A stretch of DNA of 21,652 bases from Chthonomonadaceae bacterium (GTDB lineage: Bacteria; Armatimonadota; Chthonomonadetes; Chthonomonadales; Chthonomonadaceae), in contig JACMPS010000042.1 in NCBI GenBank assembly GCA_014377395.1, positions 1-21,652 of the forward strand, given 5' to 3'. The notes below the pieces were generated by a model that was not told where the DNA came from, made no database searches, and was given only the letters and a program-made list of their open reading frames with translations. This document shows positions 7,277 to 14,779 of this stretch, piece by piece. Position 1 is the stretch's first letter; each line of letters opens with the position of its first letter. Position numbers and translations under genes: made by a program.

Positions 7277-7936
7277 CTAGATTTTGCCGAAGAACATAAA
7301 TTTTCTAATGGCATCAGTCGCCGGAAGGGTAGTCTCCTCAACACGCAGGAGGCTACCCTTTTCACTTTTCAGTATGCTTTCCGCCTGTGCAATCTCCTCG
7401 TCCGTGAGTTGACCCTTGTAAGCAACCGCCACCCCACCCACCCGAACAAAAGGGAGTGTCCACCCGATCAGCCGCTCCAAAGGTGCCACAGCACGAGAGG
7501 TCACCAGATCGTATTGTTGCCGATGCGCTTTGAGTTGTGCGGCGTCTTCAGCACGAGAATGAAACGTCTTCACGTTTTGCAAGCCGAGTTCCGCGATAAC
7601 GTCATCGAGAAAAATAAGGCGCTTACGGGTCGCATCCATCAATGTGAATTGTGCTTGCGGCGTGACGATTGCAAGAGGAAGACCGGGAAACCCCGCCCCG
7701 GTTCCGACATCCAGCACGCTCCTGTTTTGCCTATCGAAAGAATAGAACTGAAGCAACAATAACGAATCCAGAAAATGCCGGGTTCCATAATCTTCGGGGG
7801 GAACGCGGGTCAGATTGAGGGATTGATTTGTCTTTTCCAGCATTTGCGCGTAACGCTCGAAAAGGGAGATTGCCTTTTTATCCAGACTGATTCCTATTTC
7901 ACGCGCAGAAATGATCCAGTCCCGTTCTTCGCTCAT
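7277..7936 (-). CDS. rsmG: 16S rRNA (guanine527-N7)-methyltransferase RsmG
   Basis: A 219-residue protein of normal RsmG (GidB) length. It methylates G527 of 16S rRNA using S-adenosylmethionine, in the cytoplasm. The SAM-binding loop VLDVGTGAGFPGLPLAI is at residues 74-90, preceded by the family segment RHFLDSLLLL and followed by MDATRKRLIFLDDV and SRAVAPLERL, all hallmarks of RsmG. It is the last gene of the cdaA operon; its ATG overlaps the glycosyltransferase stop by 4 nt (7933-7936). It converges on the FG-GAP gene with a single base between the two stop codons, and a hairpin that looks like that gene's terminator lies within its 3' end. Very likely correct. Confidence 0.95.
   Translation of the reverse strand: MSEERDWIISAREIGISLDKKAISLFERYAQMLEKTNQSLNLTRVPPEDYGTRHFLDSLLLLQFYSFDRQNRSVLDVGTGAGFPGLPLAIVTPQAQFTLMDATRKRLIFLDDVIAELGLQNVKTFHSRAEDAAQLKAHRQQYDLVTSRAVAPLERLIGWTLPFVRVGGVAVAYKGQLTDEEIAQAESILKSEKGSLLRVEETTLPATDAIRKFMFFGKI
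7326..7369 (+). terminator. Intrinsic terminator of the FG-GAP gene, nested inside rsmG
   Basis: On the plus strand, 7326-7338 pairs with 7347-7359 to form a 13-bp stem (12 Watson-Crick pairs and one T-G wobble) with an 8-nt loop, followed by TTTCACTTTT. It lies about 50 nt after the FG-GAP stop and entirely within the coding region of the opposing rsmG gene. No T-run follows on the minus strand, so it is directional. Confidence 0.72.
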
Positions 7937-9072
7937 TTTTTGCGCTCTACCAACTTAGAATAGACGGCTTCCACTTTGCGGATCTGGTCTTTTAATTCGT
8001 AATGCTCTCTGACACGCTCCAGACCTAGTTCTTTGTGACGCTCTCTCAAAGGCTCATCCGTCATAAATTGTATCATTTTCTGTGTTAAATCCTGTACATC
8101 TTCGGGGTTGAAAAGTGCTTCTTGCATCTCCTCACCCAATGTCTCAGGGAGGCCCCCAACCCTTGAAGCAATGACGGGAACTCCGCTTGCCATTGCCTCC
8201 AGAGCGACAAGACTCTGTCCCTCTGAGCGCGAAGGAATCACGACTAAGTCCGCACAACTCATTAGTGGACGTACATCCTTGAGTTGTCCGGTCAGAACCA
8301 CATCGTTTCGCTCTTCCGCAAAACGTAAAAGTGTGCCGTGTTCCGTACCTTCTCCTACCAAAACGAACACGACATTCCCTGCTCTCCCCCGCAATTGATT
8401 GAAAGCACCCGCCAGCAACGTGAATCCCTTTTCTTTTTCAAGCCTCCCGACTCCCATGATAATCTTGCTTTTCGGGTTAATCTTATACTCCTGGCGTAAA
8501 TAATCGCAGTAGATAAGGCGTCCGTACTCTGAAGTATCTACGCCATTTGGAATGATCTGAGGTGGATTTGCAAGTCGCAAATAATTTATTTGGTCGGCGA
8601 TTGCCCCGGAGACGGTAATGATTTGATTCGATTTTTTAAGGACATTCTGAAGGAAAAGTCGTTGAACGGTACTTTGAGAAAGCAGATTGTGAAGCGTGAC
8701 AATAACCGGAAGTCCCGCGATCCGTGCCGCAGGAACACCGATCATTGCGCCGCGAATCCCATGAGCGTGAACGATTTCACATTTGCTGTCTCGCAGTTGC
8801 TTTGAGAGGCGACGTGCTTGAAGCCTATCACGGAGAGGGTTGGGGCGAGCGGAAATATCGAGCGGAATAAGAGCCGCAATTTCACGATTACGAGATTGTT
8901 GAAACTCGTTCAGCACCCCAGGGGGGGCAAATAATAGATGCGTTGTCTTTTCAGAGGTGGCAATTAGTCCTTCGACATGACGCTTCATTCCGCCCCTTGC
9001 AGGGCGAAGAATCTGCGCCACGGTGATGTTTCCGGTCAGGTTTCCACTTAGTGCCTGTAAACTATCCGCCAT
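7933..9072 (-). CDS. GT4-family glycosyltransferase (GT-B fold)
   Basis: A 379-residue enzyme of the retaining GT4 family, likely transferring a sugar from a nucleotide donor to a cell-envelope acceptor. The N-terminal domain shows the glycine-rich acceptor loop (RPARGGMKRHV, 23-33) and VHAHGIRGAMIG. The C-terminal donor domain has GVGRLEKEKGF (207-217) and the E-x7-E motif SRSEGQSLVALEAMASGVPV (E284 and E292), followed by GGLPE. There is no signal peptide or membrane span, so it works from the cytoplasm. Donor and acceptor cannot be read from sequence. Its start overlaps the end of the cdaR gene by 11 nt and its stop overlaps the rsmG start by 4 nt, so the three are translationally linked. 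Confidence 0.88.
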   Translation of the reverse strand: MADSLQALSGNLTGNITVAQILRPARGGMKRHVEGLIATSEKTTHLLFAPPGVLNEFQQSRNREIAALIPLDISARPNPLRDRLQARRLSKQLRDSKCEIVHAHGIRGAMIGVPAARIAGLPVIVTLHNLLSQSTVQRLFLQNVLKKSNQIITVSGAIADQINYLRLANPPQIIPNGVDTSEYGRLIYCDYLRQEYKINPKSKIIMGVGRLEKEKGFTLLAGAFNQLRGRAGNVVFVLVGEGTEHGTLLRFAEERNDVVLTGQLKDVRPLMSCADLVVIPSRSEGQSLVALEAMASGVPVIASRVGGLPETLGEEMQEALFNPEDVQDLTQKMIQFMTDEPLRERHKELGLERVREHYELKDQIRKVEAVYSKLVERKK

Positions 9073-10150
9073 TTTTCTTCTCTGGCGGGCGAGCAGGCGC
9101 GGGGGTCGCTTTCGGAGTTGGCTCCGGCTCCGTTTTTTGGATTTCGATACGTAGTTTGATCGTCGTTACAGGTTTGTCCGACGCATCTCTGACGGTAATA
9201 TCCGGAGGAATAATCAGGTTGACAATCAGCACCTGCGTTTGTGTCATGTCCCGCACCGAGACAACTTCCGTCTTCAGTGTTGAGATTTGTTCGAGCCTGC
9301 CCGGTCGCCCCATAATTTTTACCTGTTGCGGCGTCGAAGTAATATCGCTCAAGGAATATGGAGGAAGAGGCTGATCAGGAATCTCCGGCGAAATCGGTAT
9401 AATCTTGGAAGGTAAATCTTCGACAAGTTGAACATAAACCCGTACTCGCGCCGGGTTTAGCGTCACACCTTCTACCGGATTATCCTTTTTGTCCAGTGCC
9501 AGAATACTAAACTCGCCCTCGATCTTCGCTCCAGTGTCATTAGGAGCGGCGTTAACGACAAGGTGATCCACGGAGTTGACAAAATCGGCACGCCCGGAAA
9601 TTTTCACGTTCCCGGGGCGCACTTCAGGCTGTCCATACTTAAATCCGGCAGGTGGCTCTTTTGGATAGTTCGCGTGTACCGACAGAGTGCGTGTGACAGG
9701 TGGATAGAGCGTCACTTTAACGCGCAATGTCTGGAGTTCAATGACGACTTCGTGACGCATTTCCTCAGAAAGTGCCGGGATCGTTGCATTAAGAGGAAGG
9801 GAAACGGTTCGCACATCGTTGGCGATCACCCCTTTCAGATCGAGCATTGCCCGAACGTCGCCGTCTTTCAGGCGTTCGACGATCTGCCGTGAACCAGTGA
9901 TATTAACCAGAACTTGCTGAGGCTCCGTCTCAATTTCGACATCGATAGGGGCATTGATTTTCGAGATCGTCGCCACCAGTGTTCGTGCGATCATTGGATT
10001 TCGCTCTGATTGTACGTAAAAGTAAAGCACGATTGCTGAGGCAAGTGAAATCAGTTTCAGAGGGAAATTCGCTCTGACTTTTCTGAGGAGAGACCGCCAC
10101 AGGCTTACAGAGGTGCGTTTTACTTCTTGTGAGGTGAGGGGAGAGGGCAT
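9062..10150 (-). CDS. cdaR: YbbR-domain protein, CdaR-like regulator of c-di-AMP synthase
   Basis: A 362-residue protein with one N-terminal membrane span (LKLISLASAIVLYFYVQSE, about 33-51) and an extracytoplasmic region made of successive YbbR domains, recognisable by the NPMIARTLVATISKIN opening and repeated beta-rich blocks such as VKISGRADFVNSVDHL and VKIMGRPGRLEQISTL. In Firmicutes the CdaR protein binds and modulates the membrane diadenylate cyclase CdaA. Here the gene directly follows cdaA with no intervening base between the cdaA stop and its ATG, the conserved order, which supports the same role. The C-terminus is a proline-, alanine- and lysine-rich tail that looks disordered. Family call is firm; the regulatory role is transferred from homologs. 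Confidence 0.85.
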   Translation of the reverse strand: MPSPLTSQEVKRTSVSLWRSLLRKVRANFPLKLISLASAIVLYFYVQSERNPMIARTLVATISKINAPIDVEIETEPQQVLVNITGSRQIVERLKDGDVRAMLDLKGVIANDVRTVSLPLNATIPALSEEMRHEVVIELQTLRVKVTLYPPVTRTLSVHANYPKEPPAGFKYGQPEVRPGNVKISGRADFVNSVDHLVVNAAPNDTGAKIEGEFSILALDKKDNPVEGVTLNPARVRVYVQLVEDLPSKIIPISPEIPDQPLPPYSLSDITSTPQQVKIMGRPGRLEQISTLKTEVVSVRDMTQTQVLIVNLIIPPDITVRDASDKPVTTIKLRIEIQKTEPEPTPKATPAPARPPEKKNGG

Positions 10151-10948
10151 TTACCGTGCCTTTTTCTTCTGCGAAGTTGTCGGCAAGAGAACCAATAATT
10201 TTTCTTTTAAGGTTTCTTTGCGAAATCCGCGTTGCAATTTTCCGTCTACGGCAATCGAAATTGTTCCCGTTTCCTCAGAGACAACCACCACAACCGCGTC
10301 GGAATTTTCCGACATTCCCAGAGCCGCTTTGTGCCGGGTATGCACTGCCGCATCTACTCTGGGACGATCCGTCAGGGGAAGCACACAGCCGGCGGCGGCA
10401 ATTTTCCCGTGCCTGACAATCACCGCACCGTCATGCAATGCCGTCCCTTTGTAGAACAGGGTCGCCAGCAGTTCGCGGGTCACCTCGGAGTCCATTAGAG
10501 TTCCGTTGGCAATCACCTCATCTAATCCGGTCTGACGCTCGAAAACGATCAAGGCTCCTGTTTTCTCCGCCGCCAGCGTTCCTACGGCTTCGGAAACCTG
10601 GGCGATCATCTGCGAGAGATCTTCCCGATTCAGCAAGCCAAGTCCCTTACTCCAGAACCGGGGACCAAACTCTTCCAGCGCGTGACGAAGTTCCGGGTAA
10701 AACAAAATAACGACGGCGACGGGTCCCAAAGGAACAATCTGACGGAGCATCCAATTGAGCGTGTCAAGGTGGAGTTTCGCGGAAGCAAAGAGAGCAAAAG
10801 CAAGCGTGACAAAGCCTCCTAAAATCTGGAGGGCTCGCGTTCCCCGTGCAAGGATTAGTAGCCGATAGATCAGGTAGGTGACGAAAATAATGTCGAGCAA
10901 ACCGCCCCAGAGATTACTGGATTGAAAAACAGTGTTGAAATGTGGCAT
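10151..10948 (-). CDS. cdaA: Membrane diadenylate cyclase CdaA (c-di-AMP synthase)
   Basis: A 265-residue protein that makes cyclic di-AMP from two ATP. Three membrane helices lie within residues 15-85 and a DisA_N (DAC) catalytic domain follows. The catalytic DGA motif is at 173-175 (LHDGAVIV). The usual RHR motif reads RHK at 205-207 (TRHKAALGMSE), a conservative change. SEETGTISIA follows, as in other cyclases. C-di-AMP controls potassium and osmolyte balance and cell-wall state in many bacteria. First gene of a four-gene operon with cdaR, a glycosyltransferase and rsmG. The usual downstream partner glmM is absent here. Start ATG 10948 gives the expected family length. Confidence 0.93.
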   Translation of the reverse strand: MPHFNTVFQSSNLWGGLLDIIFVTYLIYRLLILARGTRALQILGGFVTLAFALFASAKLHLDTLNWMLRQIVPLGPVAVVILFYPELRHALEEFGPRFWSKGLGLLNREDLSQMIAQVSEAVGTLAAEKTGALIVFERQTGLDEVIANGTLMDSEVTRELLATLFYKGTALHDGAVIVRHGKIAAAGCVLPLTDRPRVDAAVHTRHKAALGMSENSDAVVVVVSEETGTISIAVDGKLQRGFRKETLKEKLLVLLPTTSQKKKAR

Positions 10949-11005
10949 TGACCGGAAGTGCCACCGTTTCCGAGAATGTACAAAAAAATGAGAACAAGTC
11001 TTTTT

Positions 11006-11034
11006 AGTATACAGGGAAAAGGCGTGATTGACAC
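11006..11034 (-). promoter_or_regulatory. Candidate promoter of the cdaA operon
   Basis: Read on the minus strand, GTGTCA (11029-11034) and TATACT (11006-11011) are separated by 17 nt, matching the sigma-70 hexamers at 4 of 6 and 5 of 6 positions. Transcription would start near 10999, about 50 nt before the cdaA ATG. Confidence 0.45.
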
Positions 11035-11287
11035 ACGGTAAAAGTTACAAAATCAAAACTCCGGGCGATGTCCAATAGGTTGTGGGTAAAATCGCGCTCT
11101 TGATTGGCTTTACGGAGATTGTGCCGGGGCAATGTTCGAGTAGTCTCAAAGAATGAAAGCGTTAGCCTCGCCGATTGCTGTAAACCTTTTGCAAGCCTGA
11201 ACCGCCTTTTCGTCCTCTTATCATCGGATACGGGAGCAATCAGGGGAATCAATTCGGGGGTGATGAAGGCGTTTTGGAGAGACCAAG
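11035..11287. other. Intergenic stretch without a supported gene
   Basis: Short open frames exist on both strands (for example 11104-11355 plus and 11004-11312 minus), but they overlap each other, lack convincing ribosome sites and resemble no family. One of them runs through the repeat at 11288-11334. I see no gene, RNA gene or clear structure here; it may be decayed coding sequence. Confidence 0.4.
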
Positions 11288-11334
11288 GAATGAATTCCCC
11301 GGCTAAAGACAAGCGAAGTCCACCTGCGTGGACT
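11288..11334. repeat. Dispersed palindromic repeat, short copy
   Basis: Bases 11293-11334 (42 nt) are identical to 18611-18652. The core holds a 7-bp hairpin AGTCCAC-CTGC-GTGGACT at its end. Compared with the copy at 18601-18697 this one lacks the tail ending in CCTGCGG and has a weakened left palindrome. It lies 17 nt beyond the stop codon of the minus-strand microprotein gene and could act at the 3' end of that transcript. Confidence 0.8.
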
Positions 11335-11351
11335 CAAGACAAGAGTCGCTC

Positions 11352-11459
11352 CTAATCCCAAATACCGTTTGCTCGTGTGTTGACCTCCCAGATATGAAAC
11401 AAAAGTGCGGCACTGACAACAAGCATCATCAGCACTATTAGTATCGTTTGTTTTTTCAT
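11352..11459 (-). CDS. Candidate 35-residue single-span membrane microprotein
   Basis: The minus strand encodes 35 residues starting MKKQTILIVLMMLVVSAALL and ending EVNTRANGIWD. Two lysines precede a strongly hydrophobic helix of about 18 residues, followed by a short polar tail with one tryptophan pair (HIWE and IWD). A ribosome site AAAGGTAA sits about 8 nt before the ATG. The layout (Lys-Lys, one helix, short acidic-ended tail) is that of a bacterial membrane microprotein with a cytoplasmic N-terminus. No homolog is recognised. It stands alone, divergent from the GH32 gene, with a 15-bp inverted repeat between them. Moderately sure it is real, based on the ribosome site and helix. Confidence 0.5.
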   Translation of the reverse strand: MKKQTILIVLMMLVVSAALLFHIWEVNTRANGIWD

Positions 11460-11532
11460 CTGTTTTACCTTTGGGGAGGTCTGTGAGAACAAAATGAGCC
11501 TAAATGAATCCTGTTTGCTCCCTATCGCTGTC

Positions 11533-11604
11533 CCTGACTTATTCTACCCTTCGAGAGTGATCCATTTTCTCATCGCTTTCACTCACTTTGTAGAATAAGT
11601 CAGG
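11533..11604. promoter_or_regulatory. Perfect 15-bp inverted repeat in a divergent intergenic region
   Basis: CCTGACTTATTCTAC at 11533-11547 is repeated as its exact reverse complement at 11590-11604, 42 nt apart. The loop contains a further complementary pair (GAGTGA and TCACTC). It lies between the start of the microprotein gene (minus) and the GH32 gene (plus), 57 nt before the GH32 ATG. Possible roles are a paired operator or a leader hairpin of the GH32 transcript. No T-run follows either arm. Confidence 0.6.
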
Positions 11605-11661
11605 TAGAATGAAATTTCAGAAACCTTCTCATCAACCCAAGTTTCAGGACAACCTTCACCC

Positions 11662-13164
11662 ATGCCGCCACCACTTATCGGGCAAGAACGCTATCGCCCG
11701 CTCTACCACTACACCCCCCTCCGCAATTTTATGAACGATCCCAACGGATTGCTATTCTACAAGGGAGAATATCACCTCTTTCACCAGTACAATCCGCACG
11801 GGAACACCTGGGGACACATGGGATGGAACCATGCCGTCAGCCGTGACCTCGTTCACTGGGAACACCTGCCCGTCGCCCTGGAAGAAGAGAAAGGCGTGAT
11901 GATCTTCTCCGGTTCCGCCGTCGCCGACACAAAGAACACAAGCGGTTTCGGGACATGGCAACACCACCCCTTAGTCGCCATTTACACCGGACACCGCACC
12001 GCCGATGAGATGCAAAGTCAGTGCCTCGCCTACAGCCTCGACAGAGGACGAACGTGGAAGAAATACTCCCTCAACCCTGTGATCGCTTGGGAAGCGGACT
12101 TCCGTGATCCCAAAGTGTTCTGGCACGCCCCCACCGAGACATGGATTATGGTCGTTGCAAAAGCAGCGGAGAAGCGACTACGGTTTTACGGTTCGCCTAA
12201 CCTTGTAGATTGGACTTTACTGAGTGAGTTCGGGTCTTCAGGCGTTCCCGATGATCAGAAATCGAACTGGGAGTGTCCCGATCTGTTCTCTCTTCCTATT
12301 GAGAACGAACCTGGAACACAGAAATGGGTGCTTCATGTTGGCATGGGGAGCGGGCATCCGATGGGCGGTTCCGGCGGAGAATACTTTATCGGTGAGTTTG
12401 ACGGAACCACCTTTCACAATGACAATCCGTCCGATAAAATTTTGTGGGCGGATGGAGGGAAGGACAATTATGCGTCAGTTTCCTGGTCAGGGAGGACGGG
12501 TGCAGAGGGCGAACGCTATTGGATCGGCTGGATGAGCAACTGGCAATACGCCAACACCGTGCCAACTACTCCCTGGCGCAACGTCCTCACCCTGCCTCGT
12601 GTCCTCAGTTTGCGACGGACGCCTGAAGGTTTGCGACTCATCCAGAAGCCTGTCCCTCAACTCAAAACGCTGAGAGCCTCGGCACACACCTGCAGAAACA
12701 TCCTCTTTTCCCCCACGAAGCCTCTTGTGCTGTCCCCTTCCACATGGGGTTCCGCCCTTGAAATCGAAGTGATCTTTGAAGTAAGAGCCGCAACGGAAGT
12801 CGGAATCAGCGTGCGCGGCGGGGACAACGAGGAAACCTTGATCGGATACGACGTAATCAACTCCCAACTCTTTGTGGATCGCACCCACTCCGGCGAGTCC
12901 GACTTTCACCCGGACTTTGCAACACGCCATTCCACAACGATGAAAGCCGATCCCACCTGGATTAAACTTCACCTTTTCGTGGACACGTCTTCCGTCGAAG
13001 TCTTTGGGAATGACGGCGAAACGGTTCTTTCCGAACTTATCTTCCCTAACCCCGAAAGCCAGAAGGTTTCCCTCTTTGCAAAGGGAGGCGAGGCGCGACT
13101 GGTTAAACTCACGCTCTGGAAACTGAACCCCGCTACCAAGCCGAACCCGCTCCTCTCTTATTAA
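11662..13164 (+). CDS. Glycoside hydrolase family 32 (levanase/invertase-type beta-fructosidase)
   Basis: A 500-residue enzyme that cleaves terminal or internal beta-fructosyl bonds in sucrose or fructans. All three GH32 signatures are present: MNDPNG with nucleophile D26, FRDP with transition-state stabiliser D149, and WECPDLF with acid/base E204. The five-blade propeller occupies about residues 10-320. A C-terminal beta-sandwich follows, ending in FVDTSSVEVFGNDGETVLSE, the usual closing motif. The tryptophan that normally precedes MNDPNG is Phe (NFMNDPNG). There is no signal peptide, so it is probably cytoplasmic and acts on imported sugar. It stands as a single gene with no kinase, transporter or regulator beside it; the TonB unit downstream is separated by about 390 nt. 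Sucrose versus levan/inulin preference cannot be read from sequence. Confidence 0.93.
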   Translation: MPPPLIGQERYRPLYHYTPLRNFMNDPNGLLFYKGEYHLFHQYNPHGNTWGHMGWNHAVSRDLVHWEHLPVALEEEKGVMIFSGSAVADTKNTSGFGTWQHHPLVAIYTGHRTADEMQSQCLAYSLDRGRTWKKYSLNPVIAWEADFRDPKVFWHAPTETWIMVVAKAAEKRLRFYGSPNLVDWTLLSEFGSSGVPDDQKSNWECPDLFSLPIENEPGTQKWVLHVGMGSGHPMGGSGGEYFIGEFDGTTFHNDNPSDKILWADGGKDNYASVSWSGRTGAEGERYWIGWMSNWQYANTVPTTPWRNVLTLPRVLSLRRTPEGLRLIQKPVPQLKTLRASAHTCRNILFSPTKPLVLSPSTWGSALEIEVIFEVRAATEVGISVRGGDNEETLIGYDVINSQLFVDRTHSGESDFHPDFATRHSTTMKADPTWIKLHLFVDTSSVEVFGNDGETVLSELIFPNPESQKVSLFAKGGEARLVKLTLWKLNPATKPNPLLSY

Positions 13165-13195
13165 AGGGGGTCGGATACGTTAATGTGGTGCATTT

Positions 13196-13457
13196 ACCGC
13201 AGGAATAAATTCCGCGCCCCGTGCCGCCCCCGAATTGGCTAAAACTCGGATACATCACCCGGCGGATTTCGCTTTGAGCAAAGGCTTTTTCAACACCCTT
13301 TTAGAGAGAAAGGATGGCTTGCCCCCTGAGCATTTACCTCCTCTCTTCAGGGTCTTATTTTGTCCCTTAGCGCAAAGGGAAATCTCAGAAGGACAAGTGT
13401 GGTGTCCGAAGGACACGGGGCGTACTCGCCTCCGAGCGCGGAATTTATTCCTGCGGT
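13196..13457. repeat. 262-bp element bounded by perfect 22-bp inverted repeats
   Basis: Bases 13196-13217 are the exact reverse complement of 13436-13457 (22 nt). Just inside, CGCCCCGTG (13215-13223) matches inverted CACGGGGCG (13414-13422). A 6-bp hairpin GTGTCC-GAA-GGACAC lies at 13402-13416. A second inverted pair, TTGTCCCTTAGCG at 13360-13372 and 13479-13491, crosses the right border. The arms resemble the ends of the 18601-18697 repeat (GGAATAAATTCC and TTCCTGCGG). No target-site duplication is evident and no protein is encoded, so this is a MITE-like or nested palindromic repeat. It fills most of the 392-nt gap 13165-13556, where I see no gene. Confidence 0.75.
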
Positions 13458-13511
13458 CAAAGAGAAGGTTTCGGCTTTCGCTAAGGGACAAGATAGGTCT
13501 TCAATGTGAGG

Positions 13512-13517
13512 TATAAT
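13512..13517 (+). promoter_or_regulatory. Candidate -10 box TATAAT of the TonB operon
   Basis: A perfect TATAAT lies 40 nt before the first ATG of the TonB operon. No good -35 hexamer sits at the proper distance; the place it should occupy is taken by the right arm of the TTGTCCCTTAGCG inverted pair (13479-13491). An activator- or sigma-dependent promoter is possible. Confidence 0.4.
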
Positions 13518-13556
13518 TAACATCAAATAAATCTCGTCGATTTTCCGTAAGAGGAG

Positions 13557-13931
13557 ATGCAGAACGATTTGTTCTTCATGTTTCCTCTTACACTTGAGAG
13601 AAGCCCTGAAAGTATCGCCGAACGCTCAATGCCGCAAAAAAGACGCTACCTTGCCTTTTTGACTCTGCTGTGGACACTTCTCTTTTTGTCCGTTCACCTT
13701 TCGCACGGATGGACGCACACAAGTTCACATAACGGCGGCACGGTTTCTGAAACTTGCGTCGTCTGTCTTCTCGACCACACACCTACTGCCCTTTACGGTG
13801 ATCTCACTCCTACCCTGTCAGAGGTCATCACCTACTCTCGTACTCCCTTACTACTCGCTGTCGAGGCATCTCAGCCTCTTGCTTTGCCGCTCCGCAATTT
13901 GCTGATCCCCCGTGCGCCCCCGATTTCCTGA
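13557..13931 (+). CDS. Small His/Cys-containing membrane-anchored or exported protein
   Basis: A protein of about 100-124 residues heading the TonB operon. A hydrophobic segment (RRYLAFLTLLWTLLFLSVHL, from about residue 29) acts as signal or anchor. It is followed by a His-rich stretch (HGWTHTSSHNGG) and CVVC next to LLDH, a possible metal site. It ends in PRAPPIS. This layout resembles the small DUF2946-type proteins found beside TonB-dependent receptors, but the match is by eye and weak. A role in metal or ligand sensing for the receptor is inference. The start is uncertain: AGAGGAG directly abuts the ATG at 13557, while TTG 13569, ATG 13578 and ATG 13629 are in frame. Confidence 0.6.
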   Translation: MQNDLFFMFPLTLERSPESIAERSMPQKRRYLAFLTLLWTLLFLSVHLSHGWTHTSSHNGGTVSETCVVCLLDHTPTALYGDLTPTLSEVITYSRTPLLLAVEASQPLALPLRNLLIPRAPPIS

Positions 13932-14079
13932 CACCCTTTTCGCTCTTTGAGACCCTTTTGTCTCACCTGTCTTCATTGTCACACCCTTACACGCCAACTC
14001 CATCTGTGATTCGTTGCGTTTTATTGTGGCTTGTTCTCAATGATTACCCTTTATTTCCGTGTCAGGAGACCCCTTTTTC

Positions 14080-14706
14080 ATGTCTGGAATCTTTCAATTT
14101 ATCAAGGGCGGCGGCGTCATGATGTACCCGCTGATCCTCTGTTCCGTTTTGATGATCGCACTGATTATCGAACGCATTATTTCCTATCGCAAAGCCGGAG
14201 TGGACGGCGATACCCTGCTGGACGGCGTTAAATCGGTTTATGACGGCGGTTCCGAAAAGGGAATCATGCAGTCACGCGCTCTTTGTGAGAGTATGCCCGG
14301 TTGCGTGAGCCGAATGTTCTCACGAGGATTGAAGAACGCGCATCGCTCTGCGGACGCCATTGAAATGGCACTCGAACAGGAAGCCGCCAACGAAATCCCT
14401 CTCTTGGATGCCAACCTTCCTGTGATTAAGACGATCATCAATATCGCCCCTCTGCTCGGTTTGCTCGGTACGATTGCGGGGATGATCTCCGCGTTTCGCA
14501 TCGCTTCCGAAGCGGGTCTTTCCAATCCAACCGCCATTCTTGGAGGCGTTTCGGAAGCACTCATTTCAACGGCAACCGGAATCACACTTGCCGCCGTGGG
14601 CTTTGTTTTCTACAACTACTTCACCAATCAATCCCGCAAGATCACCGAGGATATGGAATTTTATGGCGCGGAACTGGTGAACTTTCTGACCGGACGCATT
14701 GACTGA
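14080..14706 (+). CDS. exbB: ExbB/TolQ-type proton-channel protein
   Basis: A 208-residue inner-membrane protein of the MotA/TolQ/ExbB family, which forms the proton channel that powers TonB. Three membrane helices are visible: GVMMYPLILCSVLMIALIIE near 10-32, a second within TIINIAPLLGLLGTIAGMIS near 125-150, and SEALISTATGITLAAVGFVF near 165-187. The segment APLLGLLGTIAGMI is the family signature and the Thr in STATGI is typical of the channel lining. The start at ATG 14080 is preferred over GTG 14059 because CAGGAGA lies about 12 nt upstream of it and the helix spacing then fits. It is followed by exbD after 73 nt. TolQ is a close relative, but tonB and a receptor downstream favour ExbB. 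Confidence 0.92.
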   Translation: MSGIFQFIKGGGVMMYPLILCSVLMIALIIERIISYRKAGVDGDTLLDGVKSVYDGGSEKGIMQSRALCESMPGCVSRMFSRGLKNAHRSADAIEMALEQEAANEIPLLDANLPVIKTIINIAPLLGLLGTIAGMISAFRIASEAGLSNPTAILGGVSEALISTATGITLAAVGFVFYNYFTNQSRKITEDMEFYGAELVNFLTGRID

Positions 14707-14779
14707 ACCCCTCCGAAAAACGGAGATTTACGATTTCAACCGGAAATGTTCAACCGAACAAAAAGAGAAGAAAACCCTT

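Noticed and set aside
11004..11355. Open frames on both strands in the gap after cdaA
   Set aside because: They overlap each other, lack ribosome sites and domain similarity, and one runs through the dispersed repeat.
11288..13491. CRISPR array formed by the repeated elements
   Set aside because: Copies are few, irregularly spaced, unequal in length and lack unique spacers or cas genes.
13235..13516. Open frames on both strands within the 13.2-13.5 kb gap
   Set aside because: They lie mostly within the inverted-repeat element and read palindromic DNA; no ribosome site or recognisable protein.
13950..13965. GAGAC/GTCTC hairpin between the His/Cys protein and exbB as a terminator
   Set aside because: Only 5 bp, no T-run, and the genes look like one operon.
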